Position numbers and translations under genes: made by a program. A stretch of DNA of 64,000 nucleotides from Neotamlana sargassicola (GTDB taxonomy: Bacteria > Bacteroidota > Bacteroidia > Flavobacteriales > Flavobacteriaceae). Below the pieces are notes generated by a model that was given only the letters and a program-made list of their open reading frames with translations, did not search any database and was not told the DNA's origin. Each line of letters opens with the position of its first letter. Within the stretch, counting starts at the first letter, position 1. The stretch is taken from NCBI RefSeq assembly GCF_020523965.1, contig NZ_JAJAPX010000001.1, positions 744,001-808,000 on the forward strand, given 5' to 3'. This document shows positions 16,228 through 24,911 of this stretch, piece by piece.

Positions 16228-18510
16228 ATGAAGCAGTTAAAAATATACGCTCTAGTTGTTTTATTTGCGGCTTTAAGTTGTGGTAAAAATAAGGAGGTCA
16301 TAAAAGATGAAAACAGTTCTGTTTCTTCAAACATAGATAGTAAAGTTGACTCGTTACTTTCTAAAATGACTTTAGAAGAAAAAATAGGACAAATGAACCA
16401 GTACAATGGGTTTTGGGATGTTACAGGGCCAACTCCGGATAATGGTGATGCAGGAAAAAAATACGAGCATTTGCGCAAAGGTTATGTAGGTTCTATGCTT
16501 AATGTAACAGGAGTTGAAAATGTGCGTGCGGTACAAAAAATAGCGGTTGAAGAAACCCGATTAGGCATTCCGCTTATAATTGGTTTCGATGTTATTCATG
16601 GGTTTAAAACTTTGAGCCCAATTCCGTTGGCAGAATCTGCTAGTTGGGATTTAGAGGCCATAAAAAAATCGGCTGAAGTTGCAGCACTTGAAGCTTCTGC
16701 TGCAGGTATAAATTGGACTTTTGCGCCAATGGTCGATATTTCTCGCGATGCGCGTTGGGGTCGTGTTATGGAAGGCGCTGGCGAAGATCCGTTTTTAGGT
16801 TCTAAAATTGGAGTAGCTAGAATAGAAGGTTTTCAAGGATCCGATTTAAGTAAAAACAATACCGTTGCCGCTTGTGCAAAACATTGGGCAGGCTATGGTT
16901 TTGCAGAGGCTGGTAGAGATTACAATACAGTTGATGTGGGTACATCTACTTTAAACAATATTATTTTTCCACCGTTTGAAGCTGCTGTAAATGCTAATGT
17001 AAGAACCTTTATGAATTCTTTTAACGAGTTAAACGGCATTCCGGCAACAGGGAATAGTTATTTACAACGCGATATTTTAAAAGGAAAATGGAATTTTGAT
17101 GGTTTTGTTATTTCCGATTGGGGCTCTATGATAGAAATGGTAAATCATGGTTTTGCGAAAGATAAAAAACAAGCTGCTGAACTATCCGCTATTGCAGGAT
17201 CAGATATGGATATGGAATCGTATGCTTATGTTTCAGAATTAGCAAATTTGGTTAACGAAGGTAAAGTTTCAGAAGATTTAATAAATGATGCTGTTAAACG
17301 TATTTTACGCGTAAAATTTGAGTTAGGTTTATTCGACGATCCTTATAAATACTGCGATTTGGAGCGTGAAAAAGAAGTCACAGGAAGCCAACAAATTCAC
17401 GATGCTGTTCTAGATATGGCTAAAAAATCTATAGTGCTTCTAAAAAATGAAAATAATATACTTCCATTAAAAAAAGAAGGTCAAAATATAGTTGTAATTG
17501 GTGCTTTAGCTAACGATAAAACAAGTCCGTTAGGAAGCTGGAGAATAGGAGCAGAGGATGGTACAGCGGTATCTTTTTTAGAAGGCATGCAACACTATCC
17601 TAATAACAAAATTAGTTACGCAAAAGGAGCTAATGTAATTACTGGAGACGCTTCTTTTCCTTTTGAATTAAATATTAATACTACTGATAAAAGTGAGTTT
17701 AGTAAAGCAGTTTCAACAGCTAAAAAGGCAGATGTGGTTGTTATGGTTTTAGGAGAACACGCTTTTCAAAGTGGTGAGGCTCGAAGCAGATCAGAATTAG
17801 GTTTACCAGGTGTTCAACAAGAATTGTTAGAAGCGGTTTATGCTGTTAATAAAAACATAGTTTTGGTGTTAAATAATGGTCGTCCACTAACTATTCCGTG
17901 GGCAGATGCCCATATTCCAGCTATTGTAGAGGCGTGGCATTTAGGTACACAAAGTGGTAATGCTATTGCTCAAGTTCTTTATGGCGATTATAACCCAAGC
18001 GGTAAATTACCAATGACGTTTCCAAGAAGCGTAGGGCAAGTGCCTATATATTACAACTATAAAAACACAGGAAGGCCAACCGCAAACGAACCAAATAGTG
18101 TGTTTTGGTCGCATTACACCGACGTGAGTAACACGCCGCTGTATCCGTTTGGTCATGGTTTAAGTTATACAACGTTTCAATATGCTAACTTAAATGTAAC
18201 TGTTAAAAGTGGAAATGAAGTTGAGGTATCTTTCAATTTAAAAAACACAGGAAGTATAAAAGGTAAGGAAGTAGCTCAGGTTTACATTCGCGATTTATTT
18301 GCAAGTGTAACACGTCCTGTAAAAGAATTAAAAGGTTTTGAGTTAGTTGAACTAGAGCCTGGTGAAGCAAAGCAAATTACTGTAACATTAACCGAAAAAG
18401 AACTTGGTTTTTATAATAATTCTGGTGATTATGTTGTAGAACCTGGAGATTTTACAGTGTTTGTTGGTGGTAGTTCTAACACGGCTTTAGAAAGCAATTT
18501 TACACTATAA
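16228..18510 (+). CDS. GH3 beta-glucosidase lipoprotein
   Basis: A 760-residue exo-acting enzyme that releases glucose from beta-glucan oligomers. Lipobox ALSC gives lipidated C18, followed by GKNKE without an acidic export run, so a periplasmic-facing position is likely. The N-terminal TIM-barrel domain shows AACAKHWAGYG and the nucleophile motif VISDWGSM with D297. The second domain carries the acid/base region GEHAFQSGEARSRSELGLPG. A C-terminal fibronectin-III-like domain (about 660-760, PVKELKGFELVELEPGE) completes the usual BglX-type layout and length. It starts three bases after the GH16 stop, so the operon is continuous. Confidence 0.94.
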   Translation: MKQLKIYALVVLFAALSCGKNKEVIKDENSSVSSNIDSKVDSLLSKMTLEEKIGQMNQYNGFWDVTGPTPDNGDAGKKYEHLRKGYVGSMLNVTGVENVRAVQKIAVEETRLGIPLIIGFDVIHGFKTLSPIPLAESASWDLEAIKKSAEVAALEASAAGINWTFAPMVDISRDARWGRVMEGAGEDPFLGSKIGVARIEGFQGSDLSKNNTVAACAKHWAGYGFAEAGRDYNTVDVGTSTLNNIIFPPFEAAVNANVRTFMNSFNELNGIPATGNSYLQRDILKGKWNFDGFVISDWGSMIEMVNHGFAKDKKQAAELSAIAGSDMDMESYAYVSELANLVNEGKVSEDLINDAVKRILRVKFELGLFDDPYKYCDLEREKEVTGSQQIHDAVLDMAKKSIVLLKNENNILPLKKEGQNIVVIGALANDKTSPLGSWRIGAEDGTAVSFLEGMQHYPNNKISYAKGANVITGDASFPFELNINTTDKSEFSKAVSTAKKADVVVMVLGEHAFQSGEARSRSELGLPGVQQELLEAVYAVNKNIVLVLNNGRPLTIPWADAHIPAIVEAWHLGTQSGNAIAQVLYGDYNPSGKLPMTFPRSVGQVPIYYNYKNTGRPTANEPNSVFWSHYTDVSNTPLYPFGHGLSYTTFQYANLNVTVKSGNEVEVSFNLKNTGSIKGKEVAQVYIRDLFASVTRPVKELKGFELVELEPGEAKQITVTLTEKELGFYNNSGDYVVEPGDFTVFVGGSSNTALESNFTL

Positions 18511-18513
18511 AAG

Positions 18514-19284
18514 ATGAAATCAAGTTTAGTTATTGTTTTTTTTCTAAGTTTTTTTTCTTGTAAAGGTCAGGATACAGAATTACTATGGGAAGAAAATTTT
18601 GATGGAAACACTTTAAATGAATCCTTTTGGAATTTCGAGCTAGGTAATGGGTGCCCAAACTTATGTGGTTGGGGAAACAACGAGCTTCAAGAGTATACAA
18701 AAACCAATCATAAGGTAGAAAATGGTTTACTTACTATTACTGCAAAACATAAAGATTCGGTGTATTCTTCAACACGAATAACAACCAAAAATAAATTTCA
18801 ATTTAAATATGGCAAAATTGAAGCTAGAGCTAAATTACCTGTTGGTAAAGGCTTGTGGCCAGCTTTTTGGATGTTAGGTAGTAATATTGATGAAGTGGGC
18901 TGGCCGAAATGTGGTGAAATAGACATTTTGGAATATGTGGGTAAAGAACCGCATAAAATTTTTAATTCGTTGCACACAAAAAACAGCCATGGTAATACCA
19001 TAAACACTAAAAAGACAAAAATTGATAATATAGAGGAAGGATTCCATGTTTATGCAGCCAATTGGACCGAAACTAAAATTGAGTTTTTTGTAGACAATAA
19101 GTTGTTATACACGTTTGCGCCAGATGAATTAGAGAATGATAATATTTGGCCTTTTAAGCAGTCTTTTTACGTTATTCTAAACTTGGCAATTGGTGGTAAT
19201 TTTGGTGGTCCAGAGGTTGATGATTCTATTTTTCCGCAAGAATTTGTAATAGATTATATAAAAGTGTATAGACATAAAAATTGA
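18514..19284 (+). CDS. Second GH16 endo-beta-glucanase, small lipoprotein
   Basis: A 256-residue single-domain GH16 enzyme. Lipobox FFSC gives C16, followed by KGQD, so a strong surface export signal is absent and the enzyme may work in the periplasm on imported oligomers. The catalytic motif GEIDILE gives nucleophile E135, D137 and acid/base E140. Other GH16_3 marks are CGWGNNELQEYT and GLWPAFWMLGS. It is clearly related to the catalytic domain of the larger GH16 but lacks the PKD and middle modules. Three bases separate it from the GH3 stop, and it is the last gene before the locus terminator. Confidence 0.93.
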   Translation: MKSSLVIVFFLSFFSCKGQDTELLWEENFDGNTLNESFWNFELGNGCPNLCGWGNNELQEYTKTNHKVENGLLTITAKHKDSVYSSTRITTKNKFQFKYGKIEARAKLPVGKGLWPAFWMLGSNIDEVGWPKCGEIDILEYVGKEPHKIFNSLHTKNSHGNTINTKKTKIDNIEEGFHVYAANWTETKIEFFVDNKLLYTFAPDELENDNIWPFKQSFYVILNLAIGGNFGGPEVDDSIFPQEFVIDYIKVYRHKN

Positions 19285-19342
19285 ATAGTTTCTGATTAAT
19301 AGCACTTAAAACGTTTAGTTTTTAGTTTGTTTGTAGTTTGAT

Positions 19343-19377
19343 AAGCGAGGTTGTTTTTACAATCTCGCTTTGTTTTT
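19343..19377 (+). terminator. Rho-independent terminator closing the glucan locus
   Basis: AAGCGAGGTTGT (19343-19354) pairs with ACAATCTCGCTT (19359-19370) through one G-U pair around a TTTT loop, followed by a T-rich tract. It lies 58 bases after the second GH16 and marks the end of the susC-to-GH16 operon. Confidence 0.88.
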
Positions 19378-19452
19378 GTTAAATGAAAGTTTAAATACTT
19401 TCTCTTAAATTAAAAAAAAGCTTTATTTTGTAATTAAACCACCACAGCATTT

Positions 19453-20136
19453 ATGTTCGACGATATTTTAGCAGCTATTCCTTTTGGTATTATTTTATCT
19501 TTTACAATAGGGCCTGTATTTTTTGTTTTACTGGAAACCAGTGCTACAAAAGGAATAAAAAGTGCTTTAATATTTGATTCTGGAGTTATTCTTGCCGATA
19601 TACTGTTTATTTTAGTTGCTTTTTTTAGTACCAATAAACTTTTAGATAAAATTAAAGACGATCCTAATTTTTTAATTTTTGGAGGTGTGTTATTAACGGC
19701 TTATGGTGTTATTACTTTTATAAAAACTTCAAAATCGTTTAGGGAAATTGTAAGAGAATATCATAAAGTAGAGATTAAAAAAGGCTACGGTAAGCTATTT
19801 TTAAAAGGTTTCCTGCTCAATTTTATAAATATTGGGGTGTTATTAGGTTGGGTTGCTTTTATTGTATTAGCAAATAGCTTAACAAGCTCTAAAAATGGAG
19901 TAATTGTTTTTTTGTCAACTATTTTAATAGTGTATTTGTTGGTAGATATTATTAAAATAATTATTGCTAAAAAATTGAAGAATAAGCTCACGCCAAGAGC
20001 CATTTTTAAAACTAAAAAAATAATAGCTCTAGTTATTTTAGGTTTTGGTATTTTACTACTGGTTCAAGGGTTTTTTCCTAAGGAAAAGGAATTAATAAAA
20101 GAAAAGTTCGAACAAATTAACCCTATTAACGGATAG
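19453..20136 (+). CDS. LysE-family translocator
   Basis: A 227-residue inner-membrane protein with about six predicted membrane segments and the opening IPFGIILSFTIGPVFFVLLETSATKG, characteristic of LysE/RhtB-type amino-acid exporters. These usually export basic or hydrophobic amino acids; the substrate here is unknown. The C-terminus is a short charged tail. It stands alone between the locus terminator and a convergent cupin gene. Confidence 0.83.
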   Translation: MFDDILAAIPFGIILSFTIGPVFFVLLETSATKGIKSALIFDSGVILADILFILVAFFSTNKLLDKIKDDPNFLIFGGVLLTAYGVITFIKTSKSFREIVREYHKVEIKKGYGKLFLKGFLLNFINIGVLLGWVAFIVLANSLTSSKNGVIVFLSTILIVYLLVDIIKIIIAKKLKNKLTPRAIFKTKKIIALVILGFGILLLVQGFFPKEKELIKEKFEQINPING

Positions 20137-20145
20137 CGTAAAGTT

Positions 20146-20189
20146 GGTTTTACCAAGAGAAAACCCTTTCGAATTTTCTCTTGTAAACC
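20146..20189. terminator. Hairpin between convergent genes
   Basis: CAAGAGAAAA (20154-20163) pairs with TTTTCTCTTG (20174-20183), extended by GGTTT and AAACC on the outside with a small bulge. It lies between the convergent lysE-like and cupin genes. T tracts next to the stem are weak, so efficiency is uncertain. Confidence 0.55.
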
Positions 20190-20202
20190 AGTATTTTAGT
20201 AA

Positions 20203-20577
20203 TTATTTTTTGTCTCCAAAATAAGAAACGCCATCACCAGTTAAGAAATCTTCTCTTACTGGGCTAAAAGTATCAATTAAAATTCCAGCTTCTAAACAAA
20301 CAGCGCTGTGTAATAAGTTTGGCTCGATATAAACACCGTCTCCAGCTTCAACAATTTGTTTTACGCCATCAATTTCAAATTCAAATTTACCAGAAGCGCA
20401 GTACGTTGCTTGTGTATGAAAATGTTTATGAGGAGAACCTAAAGCTCCTTTTTCAAAATTTACTTGAACCATCATTATTTGGTTGTCGTATCCTAAGAAT
20501 TTTCTAGATACACCACCGCCAAGGTCTTCCCATTCCATGTCTTTAGTAATGATGTACTTGTCGCTAAATCTTTGCAT
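20203..20577 (-). CDS. Cupin protein, KdgF-like
   Basis: A 124-residue single-domain cupin. Metal ligands are suggested by SPHKHFHTQ in the first cupin motif and the His in PNLLHSA in the second. The C-terminal DTFSPVREDFL resembles KdgF, which helps open 4,5-unsaturated uronates made by pectin or alginate lyases. No lyase or uronate pathway gene is next to it, so substrate is inference; it may be another small cupin of unknown role. It is convergent with the lysE-like gene and upstream of the tRNA-Cys terminator region. Confidence 0.75.
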   Translation of the reverse strand: MQRFSDKYIITKDMEWEDLGGGVSRKFLGYDNQIMMVQVNFEKGALGSPHKHFHTQATYCASGKFEFEIDGVKQIVEAGDGVYIEPNLLHSAVCLEAGILIDTFSPVREDFLTGDGVSYFGDKK

Positions 20578-20688
20578 GTTTTTATATTTTTAGTTATTTC
20601 TTTTGCAAGATAATTTATTTCTACGGAAGTTAAAATGTCAAAAGTTAGAATTTTAAATTCTACATAGTTTAAAAAAGTTTTTAAATAA

Positions 20689-20719
20689 AAAAAGCTTCCA
20701 GAAATACTGAAAGCTTTTT
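20689..20719 (-). terminator. Terminator of the tRNA-Cys transcript
   Basis: AAAAAGCTT-C-CAG (20689-20701) pairs with CTG-A-AAGCTTTTT (20707-20719) around AAATA. On the minus strand it is followed by a run of U. It begins 6 bases after the 3' end of tRNA-Cys. Confidence 0.82.
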
Positions 20720-20725
20720 ATTTTG

Positions 20726-20796
20726 AGGCGTCTAGCGGATTCGAACCGCTGTACAAGGTTTTGCAGACCTCTACCTAGCCACTCGGTCAAGACGCC
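20726..20796 (-). tRNA. tRNA-Cys (anticodon GCA)
   Basis: Read on the minus strand, the acceptor arms GGCGTCT and AGACGCC pair fully, the T arm is CAGCGGTTCGAATCCGCTA-like, and the anticodon stem GAGGT/ACCTT holds the loop CTGCAAA, giving anticodon GCA. The discriminator base is U, as expected for cysteine tRNA. CCA is not encoded. The length is 71 nt. Confidence 0.96.
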
Positions 20797-20808
20797 GTAA
20801 TTGGAGTG

Positions 20809-20816
20809 CAAATGTA
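20809..20816 (-). promoter_or_regulatory. -7 box TACATTTG for tRNA-Cys
   Basis: On the minus strand TACATTTG matches TAnnTTTG exactly and ends 12 bases before the mature 5' end of the tRNA, a suitable distance for a short leader. No clear -33 TTG is seen. Confidence 0.6.
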
Positions 20817-20847
20817 AAAAAAAATAAGACTATTTTATACCTAAGTT

Positions 20848-21210
20848 TTATTTTTTCCTTTTATCTGTCATTTTTATGGTCACTTTAGCCACATCGCCAC
20901 CAATTGGCGGGTTTAATTTACTTACCCAAACTGTTGCTTTTTTAACTAATTTGTCTTCGTTAAAAATACGATCTAAAATGCGTCTTGCCACCGTTTCAAG
21001 TAAATGTGAAGGTTTAGCCATTTCTTCTTTTATAATACGGTTTAAAAAAACATAATCTACCGTATCGCTTAATTGATCGGTTTTTGCCGAAGGTTGTAAA
21101 TTCGCCTCAACTTCTAAATCTACGCGGTAATCGCTGCCAATTTTAGTTTCTTCTTTTAAACACCCATGATAGGCAAACACACGAATGTTTTCAACTTTTA
21201 TAATTCCCAT
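20848..21210 (-). CDS. folB: Dihydroneopterin aldolase
   Basis: A 120-residue enzyme of folate synthesis that converts 7,8-dihydroneopterin to 6-hydroxymethyl-dihydropterin and glycolaldehyde in the cytoplasm. The start at 21210 (MGIIKVENIRVFAYHGCL) is chosen because it matches the family N-terminus; an earlier in-frame codon at 21234 would add eight residues overlapping a hairpin. Typical features are the VFAYHGCLKEE start and PSHLLETVARRI, with the C-terminal strand KVTIKMT. Other folate genes are not nearby. Confidence 0.9.
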   Translation of the reverse strand: MGIIKVENIRVFAYHGCLKEETKIGSDYRVDLEVEANLQPSAKTDQLSDTVDYVFLNRIIKEEMAKPSHLLETVARRILDRIFNEDKLVKKATVWVSKLNPPIGGDVAKVTIKMTDKRKK

Positions 21211-21232
21211 ACTGCAAAAATAATACTTTTTC

Positions 21233-21252
21233 ATTCCTGCGAAGCCAGGAAT
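21233..21252 (-). terminator. Small hairpin ATTCCTG...CAGGAAT
   Basis: ATTCCTG (21233-21239) pairs with CAGGAAT (21246-21252) around CGAAGC. It lies right after the stop of the Zn-ribbon gene and before folB on the minus strand, with A/T runs on both sides. The form CATTCCTGCGAAG...CAGGAAT resembles a short interspersed repeat I associate with flavobacterial intergenic regions; that comparison is from memory. Confidence 0.55.
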
Positions 21253-21254
21253 TT

Positions 21255-21455
21255 TTAGTTTGTAAAAAAGTCGAAAATATTACCTAACGCACTGGTTTTT
21301 GTTTTGTAAAATTCGGTAAACGTACATTTTTTACAAGTAACCGATGAGAATTTTTTGTTTTGCACATCAAAAATTTTAGCAAACCTTCCTCCAGTAGCGC
21401 GCATTTCGTCAATTTCATAAGAGGTATTTCCACATTTAGGACAACTATAATTCAT
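21255..21455 (-). CDS. Small zinc-ribbon protein
   Basis: A 66-residue protein with two metal-binding pairs, CPKCG at 5-9 and CKKC at about 46-49, around MRATGGRFAKIFDVQNKKF. This arrangement fits the small zinc-ribbon nucleic-acid-binding-like family (zinc_ribbon_13/DUF2072-like). The role is unknown. It is followed by folB on the same strand with a hairpin between, and faces away from glnS. Confidence 0.75.
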   Translation of the reverse strand: MNYSCPKCGNTSYEIDEMRATGGRFAKIFDVQNKKFSSVTCKKCTFTEFYKTKTSALGNIFDFFTN

Positions 21456-21559
21456 TTTAAAAAGGTTTTAATTAATATTTACATAGTATTAGTGCAATCT
21501 TTCTCTATTTTGTTACGAATTTCATTAATTTTACGCTTTATATTAAGTACAGTTTATAT

Positions 21560-23569
21560 ATGTCTGAAGAAACAAAATCGCTCAACTTTATAGAGCATAT
21601 TATTGAAGAAGATTTAGCTAACGGATTAGCTAAAGATAAACTACGTTTTCGTTTTCCGCCAGAGCCAAATGGCTATTTACACATTGGGCATACTAAAGCT
21701 ATTGGTATTAGTTTTGGTTTAGGATTAAAGTATAACGCACCAGTAAATTTAAGGTTCGACGATACAAACCCAGCAAAAGAAGAACAGGAATATGTTGATG
21801 CAATTAAAAAAGATGTCGCTTGGTTGGGTTACCAATGGGAAAACGAATTATACTCTTCAGATTATTTCCAGCAGTTGTACGATTGGGCTGTTCAATTAAT
21901 AAAAGATGGTAAAGCTTATGTAGATTCGCAATCTAGTGAAGCTATGGCAGAACAAAAAGGAACACCAACACAACCAGGAGTAGATGGACCTTACAGAAAT
22001 AGAACTGTTGAAGAAAATTTAGACCTTTTTACACGCATGAAAAACGGCGAGTTTGAAGAAGGCGAACATATTTTACGTGCTAAAATTAACATGCAACATA
22101 CCAATATGTTAATGCGCGACCCTATTATGTATCGTGTTATTAAAAAAGATCATCATAGAACAGGAAGCGATTGGTGTATTTACCCAATGTACGATTGGAC
22201 GCATGGCGAAAGTGATTATATCGAGCAAATTTCGCACAGTTTATGTTCGTTAGAATTTAAACCACACCGTGAGCTTTACGATTGGTTTAAAGACCAAGTT
22301 TATCCATACTCTAAAGCAGAATACCCTATGTTGCCTAAGCAACGCGAATTTGCACGTTTAAACCTAAGTTACACCATAATGAGTAAACGTAAGTTGCTTA
22401 AGTTGGTTGAAGATAAAGTGGTTTCTGGTTGGGACGACCCAAGAATGCCAACCATTTCTGGATTACGTCGTCGTGGATATACGCCAGCATCATTACGTAA
22501 ATTTGTAGATACTGTTGGGGTTGCTAAACGCGAAAATGTAATTGATGTAGCGCTTTTAGAGTTTTGTATTCGTGAAGATTTAAACAAAATTGCGCCACGA
22601 GTTATGTCGGTTTTAAATCCGTTAAAAGTAGTTATTACCAATTATCCCGATGGAAAAGAAGAATGGTTAGATGCCGAAAATAATCCGGAAGATGAAAGCG
22701 CAGGTTCTAGAAAAGTACCGTTTTCAAAAGAAATTTACATCGAACAAACCGATTTTAAAGAAGAAGCAAGTAGCAAATATTTCAGATTAAAATTAGGTGG
22801 CGAAGTTAGGTTGAAGAATGCCTATATTATAAAAGCAGAAAGCGTTGTAAAAGATGCAAACGGTAACATTACTGAAGTGCATTGTACTTACGATACCGAT
22901 ACTTCTAAAAAAGTAAAAGGGACCTTGCATTGGGTATCTATAAAACACGCCATAAAAGCAGAAGTTAGAGAATACGATCGTTTGTTTATGGATGAAGCTC
23001 CTGATAGCCACGACGGAAAAGATTTTATGGAGTTTTTAAACCTAAATTCTTTAAAAGTAATTGAAGCATTTGTAGAGCCAAGTTTAGCCGATGCTAAAGT
23101 AGGCGAGCAGTTCCAGTTTCAACGTTTAGGTTATTTTAATGTAGACGACGATTCTAAACCAAACGCTTTAGTTTTTAATAAAACTGTTGGTTTACGCGAT
23201 AGTTGGGCAAAACAAGCACCAAAACAAAACACCGAGCAAAAACCACAACAAAATAAGCCACAACAGCAACGTAAGGCGATTAATGTGGTACAACAATTGG
23301 GTAAAAAATACACCAATTATCCGCCAGAAAAACAAGAAAAAGTTAAAGCCGAAATTTTAGAATTAGCAAAAGACGTTAGCTACGACGAGTTAGAACCGCT
23401 ATTTAACACCGCAGTTAAAAAAGTAGGAACGCGTATTGCAGCGATGTTAGTTTTACAAGTAAAATTAAATGAAGGCCAAGAAAAAAACGAAGCAATTAAT
23501 AGTTTTATTGAAAAAGCTTTAAATGATAAAAATGAATTATTGGTTGCCGAAGCTCAACTACTTTCTTAA
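21560..23569 (+). CDS. glnS: Glutaminyl-tRNA synthetase with C-terminal YqeY-like domain
   Basis: A 669-residue enzyme that charges tRNA-Gln with glutamine in the cytoplasm. The class I motifs are HIGH at 41-44 (in PEPNGYLHIGH) and the KMSKS variant IMSKR at 273-277. It is about 100 residues longer than the E. coli enzyme. After the anticodon-binding beta-barrels comes a Gln/Lys/Pro-rich linker (about 555-575), then a helical segment to the end (VQQLGKKYTNYPPEKQEK onwards) that matches the YqeY/GatB-tail-like domain found fused to GlnRS in Bacteroidota. YqeY-like tails are thought to help bind tRNA. It is transcribed alone and ended by a hairpin. Confidence 0.95.
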   Translation: MSEETKSLNFIEHIIEEDLANGLAKDKLRFRFPPEPNGYLHIGHTKAIGISFGLGLKYNAPVNLRFDDTNPAKEEQEYVDAIKKDVAWLGYQWENELYSSDYFQQLYDWAVQLIKDGKAYVDSQSSEAMAEQKGTPTQPGVDGPYRNRTVEENLDLFTRMKNGEFEEGEHILRAKINMQHTNMLMRDPIMYRVIKKDHHRTGSDWCIYPMYDWTHGESDYIEQISHSLCSLEFKPHRELYDWFKDQVYPYSKAEYPMLPKQREFARLNLSYTIMSKRKLLKLVEDKVVSGWDDPRMPTISGLRRRGYTPASLRKFVDTVGVAKRENVIDVALLEFCIREDLNKIAPRVMSVLNPLKVVITNYPDGKEEWLDAENNPEDESAGSRKVPFSKEIYIEQTDFKEEASSKYFRLKLGGEVRLKNAYIIKAESVVKDANGNITEVHCTYDTDTSKKVKGTLHWVSIKHAIKAEVREYDRLFMDEAPDSHDGKDFMEFLNLNSLKVIEAFVEPSLADAKVGEQFQFQRLGYFNVDDDSKPNALVFNKTVGLRDSWAKQAPKQNTEQKPQQNKPQQQRKAINVVQQLGKKYTNYPPEKQEKVKAEILELAKDVSYDELEPLFNTAVKKVGTRIAAMLVLQVKLNEGQEKNEAINSFIEKALNDKNELLVAEAQLLS

Positions 23570-23597
23570 ATAAAGACATGTAATTATTTCATATAAC

Positions 23598-23630
23598 AAA
23601 AGACTGAGAATTGTATTTTCAGTCTTTTTT
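23598..23630 (+). terminator. Rho-independent terminator after glnS
   Basis: AAAAGACTGA (23598-23607) pairs with TCAGTCTTTT (23619-23628), continuing into T6. It lies 28 bases after glnS. An upstream in-frame TTG of the next gene at 23611 falls in its loop, which argues for that gene starting at the ATG at 23641. Confidence 0.9.
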
Positions 23631-23640
23631 ATTTCAAGCT

Positions 23641-24795
23641 ATGCAATTTAAAATTTATACATCGGTAAACGAGCTTCCAGAAAACTGGGATGGTTTTGTT
23701 AGTCACGATGTATTTTTACAAACGCCATATTTTAAAGCAATTAAACAAGCGTCGCCAGACAATATTAGCTGGTTTTTTGTTGGCATTTTTAAAAATGAAA
23801 ACTTAGTTGGCGTTGCTGTTATTCAGCGTGTGGCCTTATATTTAAAAGATATTTTTAGGGACGAAAGAGAAAAATGCATCAAAACATTTTTGCAAGATAC
23901 TGTTGCTAAAGTTTTAAAAGGAAACATTTTAGTTGTTGGTAATTTAATGCACACAGGGCAACATGCATTTTATTTTAATGAAGCTTTAATATCGTATCCT
24001 GAATTTTTGCAAGGTGTTTTTAAAGCCATTAATGAAATAAAAACACTAGTTAAACGCACCCAAAACAAGAAAATTAGAGTTATAATGCTCAAAGATTTTT
24101 TTGAAAGTAATACAATTCATAATCAAAAATCTTTTTTTAAACACCAAAAATTACATCAAGTAAAAGCACAACCAAATATGTTGCTTTATGTAGCTTCAAA
24201 TTGGCTTAAATTTGATGATTATACAGCAAGTTTAACAAAGAAGTATCGCGACCGATATAAACGCGCTAAAAAGAAACTAAACGGCATTCAAGTAAAGGAA
24301 TTAACGCTTGTTGAAATTGAAAAGCTCCAAAACATAATGCATGAATTTTACTTAAATGTTTCAAACAATGCAAAGTTTAATACCTTTATTTTACCCAAAA
24401 ATCATTTTTATAGTTTAAAAGAAAATCTTCAAGACAATTTTAAAGTATTCGGTTATTTTTTAAATGAAGAGTTGGTTGGTTTTTACACCTTAATTTTAAA
24501 TGAGGATAATTTAGAAACGTATTTTTTAGGTTATCACCAAATGCATCAATACAAAAACCAGTTGTATTTAAATATGCTTTACGATATGCTAAAGTTTGGC
24601 ATTGAAAATAAGTTTAAAACTATAGTTTACGCACGAACAGCTATGGCTATTAAAAGTTCGGTTGGGGCAGAAGCAAAAGAGATGTTTGTTTATATGAAGC
24701 ATACAAATGTTTTGATAAATGCTATTTTAAAACCTATTTTTAGGTTCATGAACCCGAAGCAAGATTGGGAAAAACGCCACCCGTTTAAAACATAA
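23641..24795 (+). CDS. GNAT-like acyltransferase family protein
   Basis: A 384-residue soluble protein; the ATG at 23641 is preferred because earlier starts lie inside the glnS terminator. The C-terminal half has an acetyltransferase-like pattern (FGYFLNEELVGFYTLILN, then YLNMLYDMLKFGIENKFKT), and the whole resembles the FemAB/GNAT-like group annotated as peptidoglycan biosynthesis-related proteins (COG3146-like). A conserved basic stretch KKYRDRYKRAKKKL occurs mid-protein. Substrate is unknown. A flavobacterial-type repeat follows it. Confidence 0.6.
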   Translation: MQFKIYTSVNELPENWDGFVSHDVFLQTPYFKAIKQASPDNISWFFVGIFKNENLVGVAVIQRVALYLKDIFRDEREKCIKTFLQDTVAKVLKGNILVVGNLMHTGQHAFYFNEALISYPEFLQGVFKAINEIKTLVKRTQNKKIRVIMLKDFFESNTIHNQKSFFKHQKLHQVKAQPNMLLYVASNWLKFDDYTASLTKKYRDRYKRAKKKLNGIQVKELTLVEIEKLQNIMHEFYLNVSNNAKFNTFILPKNHFYSLKENLQDNFKVFGYFLNEELVGFYTLILNEDNLETYFLGYHQMHQYKNQLYLNMLYDMLKFGIENKFKTIVYARTAMAIKSSVGAEAKEMFVYMKHTNVLINAILKPIFRFMNPKQDWEKRHPFKT

Positions 24796-24809
24796 TTTTT
24801 TAGTTTTTA

Positions 24810-24860
24810 ACGTCAATTCGAGTAATTCTGAGGGACGAGAAATTGTATCGAGAATAACTT
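24810..24860. repeat. Interspersed-repeat-like element (CGTCAATTCGAG...TATCGAGAA)
   Basis: The intergenic stretch between the GNAT-like gene and the histidine kinase carries CGTCAATTCGAGTAATTC followed by a short spacer and TTGTATCGAGAATAACTT. The TCGAG core occurs at both ends. It resembles short repeats that I recall being scattered between genes in Flavobacteriaceae. Only this one copy is in the window, so repeat status rests on memory. Confidence 0.45.
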
Positions 24861-24911
24861 AACAACAATCAAAAAATCACGATATTTACAATTACAACCA
24901 ACAACTAAACC

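Noticed and set aside
21360-21593. Plus-strand open frame of 77 codons overlapping the Zn-ribbon gene and glnS start
   Set aside because: It overlaps two well-supported genes and shows no protein-like conservation features.
23611-23640. Upstream in-frame TTG start for the GNAT-like gene
   Set aside because: It falls in the loop of the glnS terminator; the ATG at 23641 is more plausible.
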